64,000 nucleotides of DNA from Devosia psychrophila (GTDB taxonomy: Bacteria > Pseudomonadota > Alphaproteobacteria > Rhizobiales > Devosiaceae): contig NZ_LAPV01000092.1 of assembly GCF_000971275.1 (NCBI RefSeq), positions 1 to 64,000 of the forward strand, written 5' to 3'. Under the pieces are notes generated by a model that was not told where the DNA came from, searched no databases, and saw only the letters and a program-made list of their open reading frames with translations. The number at the start of each line of letters is the position of its first letter. The first letter of the stretch is position 1. The translations under genes and the position numbers were made by a program. Below, piece after piece: positions 40,451 to 48,789 of this stretch.

Positions 40451-40756
40451 TTAAGCGGACTTCTTTTGCTGCCGCAGACTTTCCGCCAGTACGGCGTTCA
40501 TGCGTGTCTGCCAGCCTGGCCCAGCTGCCTTGAAGCCCTCGACAACCTCCTGGTCCAGCCTGAGACTGACCGCGACCTTCGGCGTCTCGGCCTTGGGGCG
40601 TCCGGGCACCGGCAAGCCGCGTTCGGCAAAGAACTGCTTGGCCGGGATGGAGCGGCGAATGGCCTCTTCGGTCAGTTCAGGCGTTTCCTCATCGGGTACG
40701 CCGTAAATCCTGTCATCGTCGGGCGCTGCCGTTGCTGGCTTTCGATCACTTTCCAT
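40451..40756 (-). CDS. brnA: BrnA-family antitoxin
   Basis: 101 aa. The C-terminal half has PKVAVSLRLDQEVVEGFKAAGPGWQTRMNAVLAESL, the ribbon-helix-helix DNA-binding domain of BrnA antitoxins, which neutralise BrnT and repress the operon. The N-terminal half is acidic and probably wraps the toxin. It is 7 bp after brnT, the usual toxin-first order. Confidence 0.88.
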   Translation of the reverse strand: MESDRKPATAAPDDDRIYGVPDEETPELTEEAIRRSIPAKQFFAERGLPVPGRPKAETPKVAVSLRLDQEVVEGFKAAGPGWQTRMNAVLAESLRQQKKSA

Positions 40757-40763
40757 AACGCAC

Positions 40764-41012
40764 CTAGTCCTTCCTTCTGAACCGTCTCATCGCAATGACA
40801 CGCAGCATGTTGCCTCGCATCGTGAAGGCGACATAGTATCCCAAAGCCTCCGTCGCCAGACCACGGGCGACAAAGCGCTCTTCTCGATAGTCTCGCCGAT
40901 TGTCAGGTTCGATGATTGCCGCATCCCACAAGAAATGTTGGGCAAACTCAAAACCCACCTTGTGATCGAGTCGATTGCTTACGTTCTTATTCTCGTCCCA
41001 TTCGAATTCCAT
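40764..41012 (-). CDS. brnT: BrnT-family ribonuclease toxin
   Basis: 82 aa, MEFEWDENKNVSNRLDHKVGFEFA, the hallmark WDExKxxxNxxKHGVxFxxA start of BrnT toxins. RYRE-like residues (YREERFVARGLA) and RVIAMRRFRRKD form the RelE-like RNase surface. It cleaves RNA when unbalanced by BrnA. A type II pair on the chromosome between the F1 operon and priA, possibly acquired and stabilised. Confidence 0.9.
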   Translation of the reverse strand: MEFEWDENKNVSNRLDHKVGFEFAQHFLWDAAIIEPDNRRDYREERFVARGLATEALGYYVAFTMRGNMLRVIAMRRFRRKD

Positions 41013-41072
41013 CGAGCCCCCTCAACGTAGTTCATCACGGCAAAGTCGTCAATTTTTGTATATACGAAAACT

Positions 41073-43262
41073 TTACATAAAACTCATCGGGTCGATATCG
41101 ACTTGCACCCGCAGGTTGCCCGTCACCTTCTCTGCAGAGCCGAGCCAAAACCTCACATAGCCCGACAAGTCGAAATCCTTCCCGGACTGGGCGAGGAGCC
41201 GGACCCGGTGGCGGCCGCGGACCATGGCGACGGGGGCGTCGGCCGGGCCGAACAGGCGTACGCCATCGGCCATCGGAGCGGCCGACAACAGCTTTTTGGC
41301 GAAGTTCATCGCGGCGTCGTGCTCGTTGGCGGAGACGATGAGGGCCGCGAGGCGTCCGAATGGCGGCAGCCCGCCAGCTTCTCGGGCCATCAACTCATGG
41401 GCGTAGAAAGCCTCGCGATCGCCGCTGACCATGGCCTTCATCACCGCGTGGTCGGGGTGATAGGTCTGGAGGAACGCCTTGCCGGTTTTCGACGCCCGCC
41501 CTGCGCGACCCGCCACCTGGGTCAGGATCTGGAAGGTCTTTTCAGCAGCGCGTGGATCGCCATGGGCGAGCCCCAGGTCGGCATCGAGCACGCCGACCAC
41601 CGAGAGCTTCTCAAAATGGTGGCCTTTTGAAACCAGTTGCGTGCCGATGATCAGGTCGAACTCGCCACGCTCGATCTCGCTGAAGCGCTCGCGTAATTGG
41701 GCATTGCTGCCCATGTCGGACGACAGGATGACCCGCTTGGCATCGGGAAAACGGGCGGCAGCCTCTTCGGCGATGCGCTCTATGCCAGGCCCGACAGCCG
41801 TCAGGCTTTCGGTATCGCCGCACTTTTCGCAGACCTTTGGCGTGCGCACTTCGTGCCCGCAATGGTGGCACATCAGGACCCCGCGAAAGCGATGCTCAAC
41901 CATCCACGCCGAGCAATCGGGGCACTGATACTGATGCCCGCAGGATTTGCACAGCGTAAGCGGCGCATAGCCGCGCCGGTTGAGAAACAGCAGCGCCTGC
42001 TCGCCCCGGTCAAGCGCGGCAAATACTTCGCGCGCCAAAAGCGGCGCGATCCACTGGCCTTTCTCCGGCCCATCAATCCGCATGTCGATGGCGGTGATGT
42101 TGGGCATCGACGCTTCGGCAAAACGGGATGTCAGCAGCACATGGGCGTAACGGCCCACATTGGCATTGTTGCGGGTTTCCACAGACGGCGTCGCCGACGA
42201 GAGAATAACCCGCGCATTGGACAGATGCGCCCGCACCACCGCCATGTCACGGGCGTGATAGGTGATACCGTCAGCCTGTTTGTAAGCGCCGTCATGCTCC
42301 TCATCGAGCACCAGCATGCCCAACTCGCGGAACGGCAGGAACAGCGCCGAACGGGCGCCGACCACGGCCCGCACGGTACCATCGAGCACGCCGCGCCACA
42401 CGCGAGCGCGCTGCAGCGGCGTCATGTCGGAATGCCATTCGGCGGGCTTGGTGCCGAAGCGCTTGGTGAAGCGGGAGATGAAGGTGTTGGTCAGCGCGAT
42501 TTCTGGCAGCAGGATCAGCGCCTGCCGGCCGGCGCGCAGCGTATCGGCTACCGCCTCGAAGAACACTTCGGTCTTGCCGCCGCCGGTGACGCCATCGAGC
42601 AGGGCCACGCCGAACTGGTGAGGATCGAGCGCAGTGATCTGAGCGAGCGCCTGCTGCTGCGCCTCGGAGAGAGTGGCGATGTCAGTGTCGGGATCAGGCG
42701 GCAACACTACCGGCGGCGGCGGCATTTCGAGCTTTTCGACCGCGCCTGCCCGCTCGAGACCATCGATCACCGAGGGCGAAACACCGGTGGCGCCGATCAA
42801 TGCCGACTTGGGCCAGGCCAGATCGTCCATCAGCGCATCGAGCACACGCAGACGGGCCGGTGTCAGCTTTTCCGGCTCACGCCCGGTACGGCGATAAGCC
42901 ACAACCGGCTTTGGAGCGTCCAGTGCTTCGGTCGATCGCAGCACGGCGCGCAGCACCTGGCCGGGTGCTGCCAAGGTGTATTTGGCGACCCATTCGACCA
43001 GCTTGAGCAGTTCTTCGGAAAGCTGTGGTACATCATAGGCATGAGCGATATCGCGCAGCCGACTATGCGCCACCACGTCCTTGGGCGGACCCCAGACCAC
43101 GCCCTGGATCAGTCGCGGGCCCAGCGGCACGGCCACGATCGAGCCGCGCGCCACCGCCATGCCGGGCGGGACGCGATAGCTATAGGGCCCCTCGACGGCG
43201 ATCCCCACCATGACGGCGACAATGTCTGGACGATCTTCCATTTGTGCCCGTTCTGTTCGCAT
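41073..43262 (-). CDS. priA: Primosomal protein N' (replication restart helicase)
   Basis: 729 aa from 43262; the ATG at 43241 (MEDRPDIVAVMVG) is an equally good start. The N-terminal DNA-binding domain is followed by the SF2 helicase: Walker A DGVTGGGKTEVFFEAV, DEEHDGAYKQ and SATPSVETR. The zinc-binding cluster has its cysteine pairs (CKSCGHQYQCPDC, CHHCGHE, CEKCGDTE). Then GTQLVSKGHHFEKLSVVGVLDAD and VAGRAGR. It reloads the replisome at stalled forks. Complete. Confidence 0.97.
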   Translation of the reverse strand: MRTERAQMEDRPDIVAVMVGIAVEGPYSYRVPPGMAVARGSIVAVPLGPRLIQGVVWGPPKDVVAHSRLRDIAHAYDVPQLSEELLKLVEWVAKYTLAAPGQVLRAVLRSTEALDAPKPVVAYRRTGREPEKLTPARLRVLDALMDDLAWPKSALIGATGVSPSVIDGLERAGAVEKLEMPPPPVVLPPDPDTDIATLSEAQQQALAQITALDPHQFGVALLDGVTGGGKTEVFFEAVADTLRAGRQALILLPEIALTNTFISRFTKRFGTKPAEWHSDMTPLQRARVWRGVLDGTVRAVVGARSALFLPFRELGMLVLDEEHDGAYKQADGITYHARDMAVVRAHLSNARVILSSATPSVETRNNANVGRYAHVLLTSRFAEASMPNITAIDMRIDGPEKGQWIAPLLAREVFAALDRGEQALLFLNRRGYAPLTLCKSCGHQYQCPDCSAWMVEHRFRGVLMCHHCGHEVRTPKVCEKCGDTESLTAVGPGIERIAEEAAARFPDAKRVILSSDMGSNAQLRERFSEIERGEFDLIIGTQLVSKGHHFEKLSVVGVLDADLGLAHGDPRAAEKTFQILTQVAGRAGRASKTGKAFLQTYHPDHAVMKAMVSGDREAFYAHELMAREAGGLPPFGRLAALIVSANEHDAAMNFAKKLLSAAPMADGVRLFGPADAPVAMVRGRHRVRLLAQSGKDFDLSGYVRFWLGSAEKVTGNLRVQVDIDPMSFM

Positions 43263-43322
43263 CCGAACATAGCGAGCGCAAGTGATTCCGTTAAGGGCGC
43301 GCCGCTGTGGCGGCGTAGGCGA

Positions 43323-44318
43323 TCAGAACGATCCCTTCAGGCCCCCCGTGATTTCGGCACTACGAATGCCGCCACCGGCTGCATCAGGCGCGTTGCCGGT
43401 CGAGGCGCCGCTGGCAATTTTGTAATACTGCGTGTCGCCACGTGCCTCATAGATATGATCGTAACGGGCCGAAGCGGTCAGCTCGGCATTGGCGCCGAGC
43501 GCATAGCCAACATCCATGCCGGCAGTGAAGGTCGGCGCCACACGGAGTGTGTCGACGAACCGCAGGTTGCGCAGCCAGTGATCGTCGGTTGCCACTGACA
43601 GAAAGGTCATGCCGCCGCGCAGCAGGCCGCCGACACGAAAATTGCCGTAGCGTTCTTCGCCGTCAATCCCCAGGAACAGTTCGGGGAACTGCTGGCGATA
43701 GGTGATGCCGGCCGTGCCATCGGGAATGCTGCCGGATTGGTCACGGAAGCCGCCGGCGCTGGAATAAATATAGGTGCCGCCACGAGCGGTCCACTTCACA
43801 TCGGTATATTTGAAGCCGCCATGCGCCCGCACCACGGCCTGATCATCCTTGACGATCTCGTAGCCGAGCGAGGCACCGCCGGTATAATAGTGGTCGAGGC
43901 TGGTATCCTGATGCTGGCTGCGATGGGACCAGTTGTCGAACGTATCGTCACCCTTCAGCCAGTCGTAGTCTTCCATATAGCTGTTGCCGAAAGCGGCAAC
44001 GCTGCCTTCGGCGCGGATGTTGAAGCCGCTGCCGACATCGACGGCGATGCTGCCGCGCAGCACGGGCGTGGTACTCTGCCAGATCAAATGGCTAAGTGTG
44101 TAATTGCCTACCCAGACCTTTTCACTGCCCTCGATATAGGCGGCGCCGATACTGGCATCGATCCGCACCGTGTCATCTGGCGTCGCATACTGCACCGACT
44201 GGCCGGGCTTGGAAAACCCCTGGTCTGCCCAGGCACCCATCGACGGGTCGGCGGCCGCGGCAGGGCCGGCCAGCAAAGCCAAAAGGCCGAGCGTCCGCGC
44301 TGTCACGATCTGGCCCAT
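43323..44318 (-). CDS. Omptin-family outer-membrane protease
   Basis: 331 aa with a signal peptide (LGLLALLAGPAAAADP). It is a ten-strand barrel of the omptin family (OmpT/Pla). Characteristic segments are MEDYDWLKGDD, VKWTARGGTYIYSSAGGFRD, YRQQFPELFLGI and TDDHWLR. The catalytic pairs are present: Asp117/Asp119 (OmpT D83/D85) and Asp245/His247 (OmpT D210/H212). It ends with an aromatic outer-membrane signature (GGLKGSF). Omptins cleave basic peptides or surface proteins at the outside face of the outer membrane. The gene stands alone, convergent to nothing and divergent from xerC. Omptins outside Enterobacteriaceae are sparse; this copy retains the active site. LPS-binding residues were not checked. 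Confidence 0.87.
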   Translation of the reverse strand: MGQIVTARTLGLLALLAGPAAAADPSMGAWADQGFSKPGQSVQYATPDDTVRIDASIGAAYIEGSEKVWVGNYTLSHLIWQSTTPVLRGSIAVDVGSGFNIRAEGSVAAFGNSYMEDYDWLKGDDTFDNWSHRSQHQDTSLDHYYTGGASLGYEIVKDDQAVVRAHGGFKYTDVKWTARGGTYIYSSAGGFRDQSGSIPDGTAGITYRQQFPELFLGIDGEERYGNFRVGGLLRGGMTFLSVATDDHWLRNLRFVDTLRVAPTFTAGMDVGYALGANAELTASARYDHIYEARGDTQYYKIASGASTGNAPDAAGGGIRSAEITGGLKGSF

Positions 44319-44398
44319 GCTGCGCTCTCCTTTGGATAACCCACTCTGCTCAAACCTAGGTTAAGGATGGGTTTACCACGCCGGTTGACACTGCCCGC

Positions 44399-45328
44399 AT
44401 GGTCGACTCAGCTTTTGCCGCCGACGATTTTATTCGCGCCCAGCTTTCGGCCTGGCAGCGTGAGCTCGCCTCGGTGCGCCGGCTCGCCGCCAATACGCTT
44501 GAAGCCTATGGGCGCGATGTCGATCAGTTCCTCGGTTTCCTCGCGGGTCATGCCGGCGGGCCGGTAACCTTGAGCACTTTTAAAGAGTTACGCGGTGCCG
44601 ATATTCGCGCTTTCATGGCCCAGCGGCGCAATGAAAGCCTCGGCTCGCGCTCGCTGGCACGAGTGCTTTCGGCGCTGAAGAGCTTCTTTCGCTTTCTTGA
44701 GCGTGAGGGCGTGCTGGCGAGCGAAGCGCTTAATGTCATCCGCACGCCCAAACTGCCCAAATCGCTGCCCAAGGCGCTGACCGTAACGGAGGCTCGCGAC
44801 ACGATATCGACGACCGGTGAGCTTGAGGAAAGGCCTTGGGTGGCAGCCCGCGACATGGCAGTGCTGTCGCTCTGCTATGGGGCCGGCCTGCGTATTGCCG
44901 AAGCTCTGGCGCTGACCGGCAGCGACCTCGAAGCCCAGTCCTTGCGGGTCACTGGCAAGGGCGGCAGGATCCGGCTGGTGCCACTGATCGATGCCGTGCG
45001 CAAGTCCATCAACCTCTATATCGGGCTCTGCCCGTTCAAGCCTTACCCCAGCCAACCACTGTTTCGTGGCGTGCGGGGCGGCGTCTTATCACCACGGCTG
45101 ATCCAGCTTAGGGTGGTGCAATTGCGCTCGGCGCTGGGCCTGCCGCCCTCGGCAACACCGCATGCGCTGCGGCATTCTTTTGCCACCCATTTATTGAGCC
45201 GTGGCGGGGACTTGCGGGCCATTCAGGAACTGCTGGGCCATGCCAGCCTGTCGACCACGCAGATCTATACAGCGGTCGATACCGACCGGCTGCTGGAAAG
45301 TTACCGCAAGGCCCATCCGCGCGGCTAA
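44399..45328 (+). CDS. xerC: Tyrosine site-specific recombinase, XerC-like
   Basis: 309 aa. The N-terminal SAM-like core-binding domain (LASVRRLAANTLEAYGRDVDQF) is followed by the catalytic domain: Arg in CYGAGLRIAEALAL, Lys in TGKGGRIRLVP, HALRHSFATHLL (HxxR), LLGHASLSTTQIYT with His and the nucleophilic Tyr. Acts with XerD at dif to resolve chromosome dimers. It is divergent from the omptin gene with only 80 bp between. xerC beside priA is common in Rhizobiales. Confidence 0.92.
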   Translation: MVDSAFAADDFIRAQLSAWQRELASVRRLAANTLEAYGRDVDQFLGFLAGHAGGPVTLSTFKELRGADIRAFMAQRRNESLGSRSLARVLSALKSFFRFLEREGVLASEALNVIRTPKLPKSLPKALTVTEARDTISTTGELEERPWVAARDMAVLSLCYGAGLRIAEALALTGSDLEAQSLRVTGKGGRIRLVPLIDAVRKSINLYIGLCPFKPYPSQPLFRGVRGGVLSPRLIQLRVVQLRSALGLPPSATPHALRHSFATHLLSRGGDLRAIQELLGHASLSTTQIYTAVDTDRLLESYRKAHPRG

Positions 45329-45428
45329 ACTGTTCGCATAGTGTTACCGTTGAGAACCGCTCGCGTCACTGTACGGTTAGCGCTGGATCGGGCTTGTGAG
45401 AACGCATCGACCCGCCCTATCAACAGCC

Positions 45429-46367
45429 ATGCAACCTGCGCCAACCCAGCCTGCAAATGACTCGATCGGTTATGGCTTAGCCGTTGCCGGGGCAATCCTG
45501 TTTTCGACCAAGGGCATTTTCATCAAGCTTGCCTATGGCGAAGGCGTCTCGACGGAAATGCTGCTTAGCCTAAGGATGATCGTGGCCTTGCCGGTCTATC
45601 TGGTGATCCTCGTCGTGCTGCTGAGCCGCGAGCACCGGCTGCGCGCGCTGCTGACGACGAGGATCGTGTTGACCAGCATGGCCATCGGTATCCTCGGCTA
45701 CTACTTTTCCAGCTATCTCGATTTTCTCGGGCTGAACTTCGTCAGCGCGCAATATGAGCGGCTGGTGCTGTTCACCTACCCGTTCTTCGTGCTGCTGTTT
45801 GGCGTCTGGTTTTTTGGCGACCGCATGATGTGGCGCGTCGTGCCCTCAATGCTGGTCAGCTATGCCGGGCTGCTGGTGATCTTTGGCTGGAACCTGGCGG
45901 TCAATCCGGACGGACTAGTGCTTGGCACGCTGCTGGTGCTGGGATCGGCGATCAGCTTTGCGCTGTACCAGCACCTCGCCAAACGGCAGATGCTGGTACT
46001 GGGCGCCGGGCTGTTTACCTGCATCGGCATGTCGACTGCCGCCCTCTGCGCCATCGCGCAGAACCTCGTCCTGGCCGGGCCGCAAAGCTACCTGACGGTG
46101 ACGCCGACGGTTTGGGGCTATGGCCTTGCCTTGGGCGTGCTTGGCACCGTGCTGCCCAGCTTCTTGATGAACGCCGGCATGGCCCGGATTGGCGCCCGAG
46201 CGACATCATCCACCGCCGCCTTCGGCCCCGTGGTCACGATTTTTCTGGCCGTGATCATCCTGTCCGAGCCCTTTACGCTTTACCATGGCATCGGCACGGC
46301 CCTGGTGCTGGCCGGCTCGGTGCTGTTCAGCCGGGCAGAGCGCAAAGCCCGGCTTGCGATAGGATAA
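45429..46367 (+). CDS. DMT-superfamily (EamA) transporter
   Basis: 312 aa from the ATG at 45429; a GTG at 45396 would add 11 residues. Ten hydrophobic segments in two EamA repeats: LAVAGAILFSTKGIFIKLAY opening the first, GTLLVLGSAISFALYQHLAKR the second, and ATSSTAAFGPVVTIFLAVIILSEPFTLYHGIGTALVLAGS closing it (described by position, residues ~265-305). A drug/metabolite exporter of the inner membrane. Substrate unknown. Confidence 0.88.
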   Translation: MQPAPTQPANDSIGYGLAVAGAILFSTKGIFIKLAYGEGVSTEMLLSLRMIVALPVYLVILVVLLSREHRLRALLTTRIVLTSMAIGILGYYFSSYLDFLGLNFVSAQYERLVLFTYPFFVLLFGVWFFGDRMMWRVVPSMLVSYAGLLVIFGWNLAVNPDGLVLGTLLVLGSAISFALYQHLAKRQMLVLGAGLFTCIGMSTAALCAIAQNLVLAGPQSYLTVTPTVWGYGLALGVLGTVLPSFLMNAGMARIGARATSSTAAFGPVVTIFLAVIILSEPFTLYHGIGTALVLAGSVLFSRAERKARLAIG

Positions 46368-46452
46368 TTGTTTCCCGGCATTGGCTGTTAGCTGCCGCAA
46401 AGCCGCTGTAGTCTGCCGTCACCACTTGCCGCATAGACCGGAAGGGACACCG

Positions 46453-47586
46453 ATGAAAGCAATGCAAAGGATCCTCGGCGGCGGAGCGCTGGTCGCGGCA
46501 CTCGCCATCGCGCTCTCGACACCATCGCTGGCGCAAAAGCTCGACAACAAAAATCCCCCAGCCACGACAAGTGCCGCGGCGCTCGCCAGCGACGTGGACT
46601 TTGGCGACGATACCGGCCATTGGGCCAATGACGGCGAATGCGACGATCCGCGCTTCAGCGGCACCGGCAGCGCGGTGGAACTGGAAGATGCCGACATCCG
46701 CAAGGATGCCACCGACTGCCGCGCGGCCGTTGCGGCCGGCACGGTGACCTTTACCGAAACCGGCACCAGCCCCACAGCTATCGCCATTGCCTCGCCGATC
46801 GAAGCCATCGATTTTGGCGACGACAGCAGCCAGTGGGCCAGGGATGGCGAGTGCGACGATCCGCGCTTTTCCGGCACCGCATCGGCCGATGAACTAGTCG
46901 ACACCGACATGTCCAAGGACGCTACCGATTGCCGGGCAGCCTATGCCGCTGGCACCGTGACGCTGGCAGACTCCGAGATCAACACGACAGTCGCCGACGT
47001 TCCTGCCGTGGACTACGGCGATGATACCAGCGAATGGGCCAAGGACGGCGAATGCGACGATCCGCGTTTTTCAGGCACGGCCGTTGCCGACGAACTGCTC
47101 GACGCCGATCTGGGTCATGATGCCACCGACTGCCGCGCGGCCGTCGGCGCCGGCACCGCAACCTATAACGGTGGCTCCACAGTTACCCGGGTTGCGGCCT
47201 TCGATTATGGCGGTGACTGGAGCAAGTGGGCCAATGACGGCGAATGCGACGACTTGCGCTTCGAGGGCGAAGGCGCCGACAAGAAGCTACTGAGCGAAGA
47301 CATGGCTGGCGATGCGACCGACTGTAAGGCACTGGAATTTGCTGGCAAAGTGACCATCCGCACGGTCTACACGCCCCAACACGCGGCCGGCGCGCCTTAC
47401 GACAGTTCGGCCGTGGACTTCGGCGACAATACGTCGAGCTATGCCGATGACGACCAATGCGACGACCCGCGCTTCGAAGGCCCGGGCGCTGCGGCTACGC
47501 TGCTCGACAGCGACCTGTCGCATGACAGTGCCGACTGCAAGGCAGCGTTCGAGGCGGGCACTATTGTGATGCGCCAGGACGCGTAG
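46453..47586 (+). CDS. Secreted protein of five cysteine-paired repeats (function unknown)
   Basis: 377 aa from the ATG at 46453, with a signal peptide (GGGALVAALAIALSTPSLAQ). The rest is five ~50-residue repeats starting at residues 49, 120, 187, 251 and 322. Each begins D(F/Y)G-D then SxWAxDGECDDPRF and contains DATDC(R/K)A. The first Cys is always 14 residues after the repeat start and the second exactly 26 later (63/89, 134/160, 201/227, 265/291, 336/362), suggesting one disulfide per repeat. The acidic core (ECDDPRF) could bind metal. Linkers of 15-20 residues are Thr/Ala-rich. Similar single motifs occur in other alphaproteobacterial secreted proteins, but I know no assigned function. 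A bidirectional terminator follows. Confidence 0.85.
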   Translation: MKAMQRILGGGALVAALAIALSTPSLAQKLDNKNPPATTSAAALASDVDFGDDTGHWANDGECDDPRFSGTGSAVELEDADIRKDATDCRAAVAAGTVTFTETGTSPTAIAIASPIEAIDFGDDSSQWARDGECDDPRFSGTASADELVDTDMSKDATDCRAAYAAGTVTLADSEINTTVADVPAVDYGDDTSEWAKDGECDDPRFSGTAVADELLDADLGHDATDCRAAVGAGTATYNGGSTVTRVAAFDYGGDWSKWANDGECDDLRFEGEGADKKLLSEDMAGDATDCKALEFAGKVTIRTVYTPQHAAGAPYDSSAVDFGDNTSSYADDDQCDDPRFEGPGAAATLLDSDLSHDSADCKAAFEAGTIVMRQDA

Positions 47587-47602
47587 GCTTCCCGATTGAA
47601 TG

Positions 47603-47634
47603 ACAAAACGGCGGGCCAGGGCCCGCCGTTTTGT
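47603..47634. terminator. Bidirectional rho-independent terminator
   Basis: A perfect 14-bp inverted repeat ACAAAACGGCGGGC / GCCCGCCGTTTTGT with a 4-nt loop has T runs on both strands. It serves the repeat-protein gene (+) and the converging sdh operon (-). Confidence 0.85.
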
Positions 47635-47657
47635 TGCTTGGGGTACTCTCCCCTGGC

Positions 47658-48440
47658 CTAGGCGGCCTGGCGCTCGACCATCATCTTCTTGATTTCGGCG
47701 ATGGCCTTGGCCGGGTTCAACCCCTTGGGGCAGGCCTTGGCGCAGTTCATGATGGTGTGGCAGCGGAACAGCTTGAACGGATCTTCGAGATCGTCGAGGC
47801 GTTCCTGGGTGGTCTCGTCGCGCGAATCGATGAGCCAGCGATAGGCCTGCAGCAGCGCCGCCGGCCCGAGATACTTTTCCCCGTTCCACCAATAACTCGG
47901 GCACGAGGTCGAGCAGCAGGCGCAAAGAATGCACTCGTAGAGCCCGTCCAGCTTGGCGCGCTGCGGCACCGTCTGCGTCCATTCCTTTTCAGGCGTCGGC
48001 GACGTGGTCTTGAGCCACGGCTCGATGGCGCGGTGCTGCGCGTAGAACATGGTGAGGTCTGGCACCAGATCCTTGACCACCGGCATATGCGGCAGTGGGT
48101 AGATCTTGATCGGGCCCTTACTGTCGTCCATGCCCTTGGTGCAGGCCAGTGTGTTGAGCCCGTTGATGTTCATCGAGCAGGAACCGCAGATGCCCTCGCG
48201 GCAGGAGCGGCGCAGCGTCAGGGTCGCATCGACCTTGTTCTTGATCCACAGCAGGCCATCGAGAACCATCGGACCGCAATCGTCCAGGTCGACGAAATAG
48301 GAATCGATACGCGGGTTGGCGCTCTGGTCGGGATCGTAGCGATAGATGTGATACTCGCGCAGCCGCTTGCCATTGGCTGGCTTCGGCCAGGTCTTGCCCT
48401 TGATGGGGCGATCGGCCTTGGAGACCATCAGTTCGACCAT
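47658..48440 (-). CDS. sdhB: Succinate dehydrogenase iron-sulfur subunit
   Basis: 260 aa. The 2Fe-2S cluster ligands are in [21 protein letters not shown]. The 4Fe-4S and 3Fe-4S ligands are in [16 protein letters not shown] and [18 protein letters not shown]. It transfers electrons from SdhA flavin to ubiquinone in complex II. It is separated from sdhA by the small cysteine protein gene. Confidence 0.97.
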   Translation of the reverse strand: MVELMVSKADRPIKGKTWPKPANGKRLREYHIYRYDPDQSANPRIDSYFVDLDDCGPMVLDGLLWIKNKVDATLTLRRSCREGICGSCSMNINGLNTLACTKGMDDSKGPIKIYPLPHMPVVKDLVPDLTMFYAQHRAIEPWLKTTSPTPEKEWTQTVPQRAKLDGLYECILCACCSTSCPSYWWNGEKYLGPAALLQAYRWLIDSRDETTQERLDDLEDPFKLFRCHTIMNCAKACPKGLNPAKAIAEIKKMMVERQAA

Positions 48441-48501
48441 TTTTGGCCCTTTCCTAAGTACCGCTCAACCGGCACTGACTTTTTCACGTGCACCCGCATC
48501 G

Positions 48502-48789
48502 TCAGTAATCCGGCTTGCAGATCTGGTTCGATTTGGCGACGTAGGTGTTGTAGGCCACATAGGTTTCCTTGGGCACAGAAGCGCCCTTCATCGCGCCGAT
48601 CACCATGGCCATGAAACTCTCGTCGATCAGCGTCATCGCCGCATCGGCCTTGCAGGAACACAGCGTCTCATTGTCCGCGATACCCATGCAGACTGTATGG
48701 AACTCGGTCTTCTGAGCCGCGGTGGGCGAGGCGGCGATGGTTGGGGCAGTAGTCAGCAGCAGGCTCGCAAGAATGGTCCAGGCGCGCAT
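48502..48789 (-). CDS. Small exported four-cysteine protein within the sdh operon
   Basis: 95 aa from the ATG at 48789, which overlaps the sdhA stop by one base (TGATG), so translation is coupled. It has a signal peptide (AWTILASLLLTTAPTIAAS) and a short mature domain with Cys34, the CSC pair Cys44/Cys46 and Cys91. I do not recognise the family. sdhA and sdhB are usually adjacent, so an exported protein between them is notable. Possibilities (inference) are a helper for SdhCD assembly at the periplasmic face or an unrelated passenger. The 61-bp gap to sdhB holds no gene. Confidence 0.75.
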   Translation of the reverse strand: MRAWTILASLLLTTAPTIAASPTAAQKTEFHTVCMGIADNETLCSCKADAAMTLIDESFMAMVIGAMKGASVPKETYVAYNTYVAKSNQICKPDY

